Of a stretch of DNA of 64,000 nt, positions 59,029-64,000 are shown in pieces (position 1 is the stretch's first letter; each line of letters begins with the position of its first letter). The notes below the pieces were generated by a model. It searched no databases. It had not been told where the DNA came from and saw only the letters and a list, made by a program, of their open reading frames with translations. This stretch comes from Gymnopus androsaceus JB14 (taxonomy: Eukaryota > Basidiomycota > Agaricomycetes > Agaricales > Omphalotaceae). The position numbers and the translations under genes are program-made. The DNA is taken from the NCBI GenBank assembly GCA_009733575.1, contig ML769412.1, positions 124,001 to 188,000 on the forward strand, in the 5' to 3' direction.

Positions 59029-59751
59029 ATGACTGTACTTATGCAAAGGCCCGTCATGCGTCCCGCAAAGCGTATGCGCCGCAACGCGACCTCAGTAATG
59101 GCTGGGGCTTTCGATATTCGCCCTGCCAGGGACGTGTTGACATCGTTGCTTAATGGCGTTCCACCTTACTATCCTGCTGAAAAGGAAGAGGAAGCTAGGA
59201 GGATCAGGAAACAGGAGAAGAGAGAAAAGAGAGAGCGTGACAAAGAAAGGAGGAGACAGAAAGCACTGGGAATGGAGTCTGGCGATGTGGCAGGGAGTAG
59301 CGCGACTCCGGGCCCGAGTACAATTGGAATGCGTACAGACGAGCCTTCAGCATTTATACCCACCAAGCTCTATGCTTCTCGACCTACTATCCAATTTGCG
59401 ACGTGCTCTCGAGAGCGATCAGAGTCAGTAACACCGCCGTCGCCACCTCCGATGCCATCATCGCCCTACTCCACACCCGGACCTTCAAACTCGTCCAGTA
59501 CATCTCGGACATCCTCTAAAAGACCTCGGACACCAGATGATGACGAGGAATTTCCTCACTTGCCTATGGAGCCTCGTATCAGGAAGAAGCGCCCACCTGC
59601 GAGGAAGGGCTGGAAGGGCTGGGTAGAAGGCTCGCCTCCGCCGTCGGAGAAGCTGATCAATCTAGATGCAGTGCCCATTCTACAGGAAAGGCGCACTCGC
59701 AGTGGAAAGAACTTTGACGCAATTGGAGTCGGCAAGGATGGTTGGGTCTAA
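59029..59751 (+). CDS. Unknown small basic protein, single exon
   Basis: A 240-residue frame with ATG at 59029 (MTVLMQRPVMRPAKRMRR). It has an Arg-rich start, then FDIRPARDVLTSLLNGVPPY. A strongly charged stretch KEEEARRIRKQEKREKRERD (about residues 50-80) is likely a coiled coil or nuclear localisation signal. A Ser/Pro-rich linker is followed by KRPRTPDDDEEFPHLPMEPR and GWKGWVEGSPPPSEKLINLD. The ordered ends suggest a conserved agaricomycete protein, possibly nuclear, but I do not recognise the family. A TATA-like TATTTATAAAGG lies about 60 bases upstream. Confidence 0.6.
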   Translation: MTVLMQRPVMRPAKRMRRNATSVMAGAFDIRPARDVLTSLLNGVPPYYPAEKEEEARRIRKQEKREKRERDKERRRQKALGMESGDVAGSSATPGPSTIGMRTDEPSAFIPTKLYASRPTIQFATCSRERSESVTPPSPPPMPSSPYSTPGPSNSSSTSRTSSKRPRTPDDDEEFPHLPMEPRIRKKRPPARKGWKGWVEGSPPPSEKLINLDAVPILQERRTRSGKNFDAIGVGKDGWV

Positions 59752-60591
59752 TATGTGCGTCTTTTCCAATCGATCTAACCGTTCAATAAATCTCATCTTC
59801 TTGATTTCGGTAGTCATTAGGATGCTCTAGCTTGCCGCCATGAAAATCAAGAGTTTTTTTTTGGCTCCGTCGTCGTAGCTCCTCGTTTTACTTGTTCTCG
59901 GTTGTCTCTCTGCTTTCCTTTACTATGTAGGTATACATTTCTACTCTTCAGACTTGTCCGATCCACAGCATCGCTTGCTACTACCTGTATCACAACATTT
60001 CTTTCTTTTCTGCTCGCCGTTCTTTTTGGGTTTTCTCGGCTTTCTATTGTAGCTCTCCTTTGGATTGGTTACTCGGGGATGTGAGGCGATGTACTTGGCT
60101 CCAATGTTATCCTTTTGGTCTATCTTTGATCTTGATGAAGCCGTGGCTCCCCGCAAGTGTATCCGTGGTTACTTAGAGTCTGGATGATGCCACTGCCCAT
60201 TACGGTGGCCACGTATGAGGGCGCGTCGGTAATACAGTATGTAAATATATGGTTTGCGCTAGATACTCCAAGATCCAGATATTTCCCGAAACAGAAGAAG
60301 TTGTGAATTCGATAGTTGAGCCAAACATAGCCAAACCGACTTTGACCTCGAACAGTCATCTCCAAGCTGTGAAAAAAGAACACGCTTTTGTGAGTGTTTT
60401 TTTTTTGGATGAAATTCATGTTACGCATAAAATTCCACATGCTGGATATGAATGGCGGCCTGAATGGTACTCATACGGCGTGAAGATCCCGTTCCCGTCC
60501 ATTTCAAGCTGTCTCCGCACACTAGGCCCAGAAGCTGACTTTGTTTCCTTTGCGTAGGTTTGAGTCGTGTTAACTTTAGATAGTGGGATGG
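59752..60591. other. Intergenic between the small basic gene and MTG1
   Basis: A T-rich tract with short frames. AATAAATCTC at 59786 could be the polyadenylation signal of the upstream gene. Nothing else is supported. Confidence 0.45.
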
Positions 60592-62471
60592 ATGGCGCCT
60601 TTAACTCACATCCCTTTACCTCTGCTTCCTGTTCCACCATCATGGTACCCCGGACACATGATGAAGTTTACTCGAATGCTTCCTTCGCTGCTAACGCGTA
60701 CAGACGTGGTTATTGAGATTAGGGACTCCCGTCTTCCTTTAACAAGCATCAATAGATCATTAGAAGGTTCGTAACGTTTTTTTTTTTCAATTTTAAGCGG
60801 GGTCCCGGGTGTCCACGATGCCTGGGAATATACAATTTTGAGCTCTCCATTGGCCCATCTGTCTAGTCACCGTGACAAGATCTGCAGTTTCAAAGTGTCC
60901 TATTTCTCGTTTCTCGGATCCGATCTGATTTCATTAACATAACAGGTGCTTTGCGAAAATGGAGACTCGAGCGTGGATGGGACCCAAATAACCCAGCACG
61001 CAGGATTGTCGATGCTGGTCCATGCGAACGCCTGGTCGTGCTCAACAAAAGAGATCTGGTGCCGGAATGGGGCATGGAAGTAAGAGTTATCTGTTCGGCT
61101 CTTTTTCAATTCTTCATTCAAATATTCTCATGTTCTCTATCTCTCGCAGCCTTTTCGCCTTGCTATGGCGAGAAAATGTCCTGACCAGCAGGTGATCTTT
61201 GCTTCTTGGCAAAAACCACGGGATATTCGAGATCTCAACAGGACACTAGTAGGTAGGTAGTCTCGATTGTTCAGTCGACCTAGTTTGCTTACTGCGTTCT
61301 TATCATTCTAGATATAGCTCGTAGATATACTCATACCCCGGAGCTTAATGTCCTGGTCATCGGCATGCCTAACGTCGGAAAATCTACTTTGCTCAATGCT
61401 CTGAGGAATATGGGTATCAAAGGAAGTACGTTAAACCGCATTTCTACGGTTCATCAAAATGAACGAACCTGCCTTTTCACACTCCACCGCACCTTTTTCA
61501 TTTTTCATTTGCGAAATTAGGGACCCCCAAAGCCTTCAGGACTTCCGCTCAACCTGGTTTAACTCAAGCTTTATCTACGAGATTAAAGCTTTCGATAGAC
61601 CCGCTGGTGTACGCCTTTGATACACCGGGCGTTATGCTCCCTTTCCTCGGCCAAGGAGATAAAGGTGCCGAAAGAGGTGTTAAATTGGCCTTGATAGGTA
61701 CGTAAAAGTGCGTCCCTATACCTACTACCGGAACCGTGCATCGAAGAGGAGAACAACATGCATTCTTAACTTCTTTCCTCAGCTGGTATCAAGGAAGGAA
61801 TGTATGAAATGGAGACGCTGGCTTCATATCTACTTTACCGCCTCAACGTGTTGAACCCCATTGGTAAGTCTACGCGATTCTCACCCGCCCGTTTCGTGAT
61901 TATTTGTTCGACATTAAATACATATACTTACCTAGTTTTATCCTAGCACCTGCTTACTTGACCCTGCTACCGGAAGGCACACAGCCTACAATTGATTTAG
62001 AGGAGCTCTTATCCCAAATTGCTCAGCGCTATGGGGATGATAAAACGCGGAGCAGAGCTAGACCTCTCACGGGCGGCTGCGTATTTTGTCAGATGGTGGA
62101 GAGACGAAGGTGGTATTTTATCTGCTTCGTCCGCTCTTCAAAACGGACTGGCTCATCCTTTGTTCACTGCCAACGCCAACGCCGACGGTGTGAAACCGGA
62201 CTTGGAGAATACTTCTATCACACACGGCTGGGGATTTGATCTCCAGTGGCAGCTGTCTCCAAAAGACCTCCCTGGTACAACACAAAAAACTGTTGAATCT
62301 GATATGGGCTCTGTTGTGCAGAAGATGGAAGATTGTATCGAGAAGTATCTAGTCGAGTCGGAAAGAGAAGATATAGATGAAAGTAATATTAGCGCGACAC
62401 AGCGCAAAAAGCAGATGACGATGGAGGAAAAGGCACGGAGGAAGATGAAACATGCAAAGAGAAAACAGTGA
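60592..62471 (+). CDS. MTG1: Mitochondrial ribosome-associated GTPase MTG1 (YlqF/RbgA type)
   Basis: A circularly permuted GTPase for assembly of the mitochondrial large ribosomal subunit. It starts MAPLTHIPLPL, then SWYPGHMMKFTRMLPSLL and TDVVIEIRDSRLPLTSINRS. Introns at about 60768-60945 (phase 1) and in four or five further places keep frame. Motif order is G4 (VVLNKRDLVP), then G1 (VLVIGMPNVGKSTLLNAL), G2-like TSAQPGLT, then G3 (YAFDTPGVMLP), as expected for the permuted family. The C-terminal part (APAYLTLLPEGTQ, then AELDLSRAAAYFVRWWRDEG) ends in a Lys-rich tail, EEKARRKMKHAKRKQ. A one-base frame change lies in a run of four G at 62033-62036 (RYG then MIKRGAELD). It is probably a sequencing error in a conserved gene. 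A GTG just upstream is ignored in favour of the ATG. Confidence 0.9.
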
Positions 62472-64000
62472 CCATCAGATATCTCGATTCTCCAAACAAC
62501 TTCCAAGTATTCCCAGGTAATGTCTATCTATCCACTGCAACATCACTGTTTTAATCGTTCAGACTTTCGAAGGGCGCCTTGAATCTCAACTGACTTGATT
62601 GCGGGTAGTTTGATATGACAGATATCTGGCTAAATACATTCTTTGCATCCTAAACAGGCATCGGTCATCCGTTGGAATCTGCGTCGCAATTGGAGCCTGT
62701 TACTTATAGTTAGAACAGAGAATGCATCCAAAAGTGTATTAATTTGATATATGCATGCTATTGCCTACGGTCTCGCCTGGTCTCGTCCTATGCACTGATT
62801 AGTAAGTTAAAAAGAAACAAGTCCTGAGAGAAATCTATCACTGCATTTTACTGCAAGTCAGCTGCTTAAGCACTATTTTTCACGCCCAGAAGGCTATGCC
62901 TTTGTGAAAAACAGAGAATAAGTATTGTGATAGGTTACTACACAGTAGAGTATACATAGCAAGTACCAGATGTCGCACTTTTGGACTTGAGACATTCACA
63001 ACAATCAAGGACAAAAGTCTCTTTCAACATCAGTTGACTAAAGTCAAATCGAGCCTCGCGCCCATCTTTGAATTTAGCCGGATACGTTCTAGTCTTCTTC
63101 TTAGCATCATGATCCGCTTGCCAGGTAGCCCTGGAAGTACATACACTCTCACTCTGTAAGTTCCATTCTTATTAGTATTCCGTAGACATGACATCTACGA
63201 GCTTGCAGCGCCGGGAAAAGCAGTAGCAAGTCGCCAGTATACCCAAACCCAATAAGATGCGGATTGCCAAATACCAACGCAGAAAAAAAAAGGAACGAGA
63301 GAAAGAGAAATGTATCATTGAAGAGCAGAAGTATCAAAGGCTGGCTTAACATTTCATTCAGGCTTACCGTGCTGTAACTTGCTTTGACCGATACAGCCTG
63401 ATTACGGCGCCACAATTTTACAGAAGGCCACCATAGGAGTTTGCGATATCAGTTGCAAGTCACGAGGAGATTTTAAGGGCTGCGCTGATACTGAAAAAGC
63501 AAAAATCAGTTTTATTTTTATTTCTATTTTTATAAAAGCTGCTGTTTTTTTGGATAGGTAACCGCCGCTCGCCAGGTTGAGTTGTAACGAATAAATTTTA
63601 CCATTAAATCATTGAACCATTGATTAAGCCCGAAGAACTTCCTGAGTCCACAGAGAGTAAGCAGGGTAGCTAGGACGGGAAGATAGCACTACCATGGAGA
63701 GTAAGTAAAGGACGGGAACCATGACGGAATGATGCTACTGATGATAGTACGATAAGACGCCGACGCAACCTCCTAAACCTGAATCTTTTCAGAATCCAGA
63801 TTCAACCTCAGAACCCGGAGAGTCAAACTTGAATGAGATGGATGCCGATAATGATAAGAAATTGAACAGGAGCATTCGGACGATACTCAAAATGCCACAG
63901 ATCAACCACAGATATTTAATCGAAAGATCGAGATCTCTTCATCGATAAAATCGAAGACATGTAGTTGAGAAAAGAAGGCCTCCCTCGGCATAAACTGCAT
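62472..64000. other. Right end, no recognised gene
   Basis: Downstream of MTG1. A - strand frame at 63149-63415 is hydrophobic, without a motif. From 63760 the + strand reads QPPKPESFQNPDSTSEP-like hydrophilic residues that could be the start of a gene continuing beyond the window, but no start or splice support is visible. Confidence 0.4.

Overview
The window looks like nuclear DNA from a filamentous basidiomycete, most likely an agaricomycete. Genes are split by many 50-70 nt introns with GT-AG ends. The conserved proteins (DUF155/RMD1, OPT transporter, RPB11, MTG1, a MGRN1-type RING protein, a Gin4/Hsl1-type kinase) read as fungal. DUF6533 membrane proteins, the multi-intron P450 and the kinase-like family at 51-54 kb are typical of Agaricomycetes. 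I cannot name the species. There is one 25-N assembly gap at 29813-29837.

Layout. 0-9 kb is ordinary gene space: an RMD1/SIF2 homologue running off the left edge, a DUF6533 protein and an oligopeptide transporter. 9.4-14.55 kb is a 2.56-kb unit repeated in tandem. Each unit holds a phosphoglycerate-mutase-type histidine phosphatase gene (+) converging on a GNAT-like acetyltransferase gene (-). The first phosphatase gene is intact; the second has lost its start codon and gained a stop. 14.6-38.4 kb is an accessory island bounded by two direct copies of a cytochrome P450 gene (2.86-kb blocks, 20.7 kb apart). Between them lie a dead non-LTR retrotransposon (LINE) and a decayed Ty3/gypsy element on the - strand. 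A solo-LTR-like element sits inside the LINE, a short hAT-type element sits inside that, and the innermost carries a tRNA-like stretch.

38.8-46.1 kb holds the RING E3 gene, a poorly defined stretch with a diverged duplicated small gene, and RPB11. 46.9-50.4 kb carries a Gin4/Hsl1-type kinase that is recognisable end to end but broken by at least five single-base frameshifts. Its 3' end and downstream flank (1.4 kb) are repeated at 54.8-56.2 kb, and the two copies bracket a basidiomycete kinase-like gene. 59-62.5 kb holds a small basic-protein gene and the mitochondrial ribosome-assembly GTPase MTG1, which has one frameshift in a G run.

There is no operon logic. RPB11 and the Hsl1-type gene are divergent over about 0.8 kb. 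The main interest is structural: three nested transposons with readable target-site duplications, and three separate duplications in which one copy is decaying. I found no clear evidence of a new enzymatic or defence system. The least explained coding signals are the + strand reading frames at 30.2-31.0 kb, opposite in strand to the gypsy element, and the small duplicated gene at 42.2-43.3 kb.
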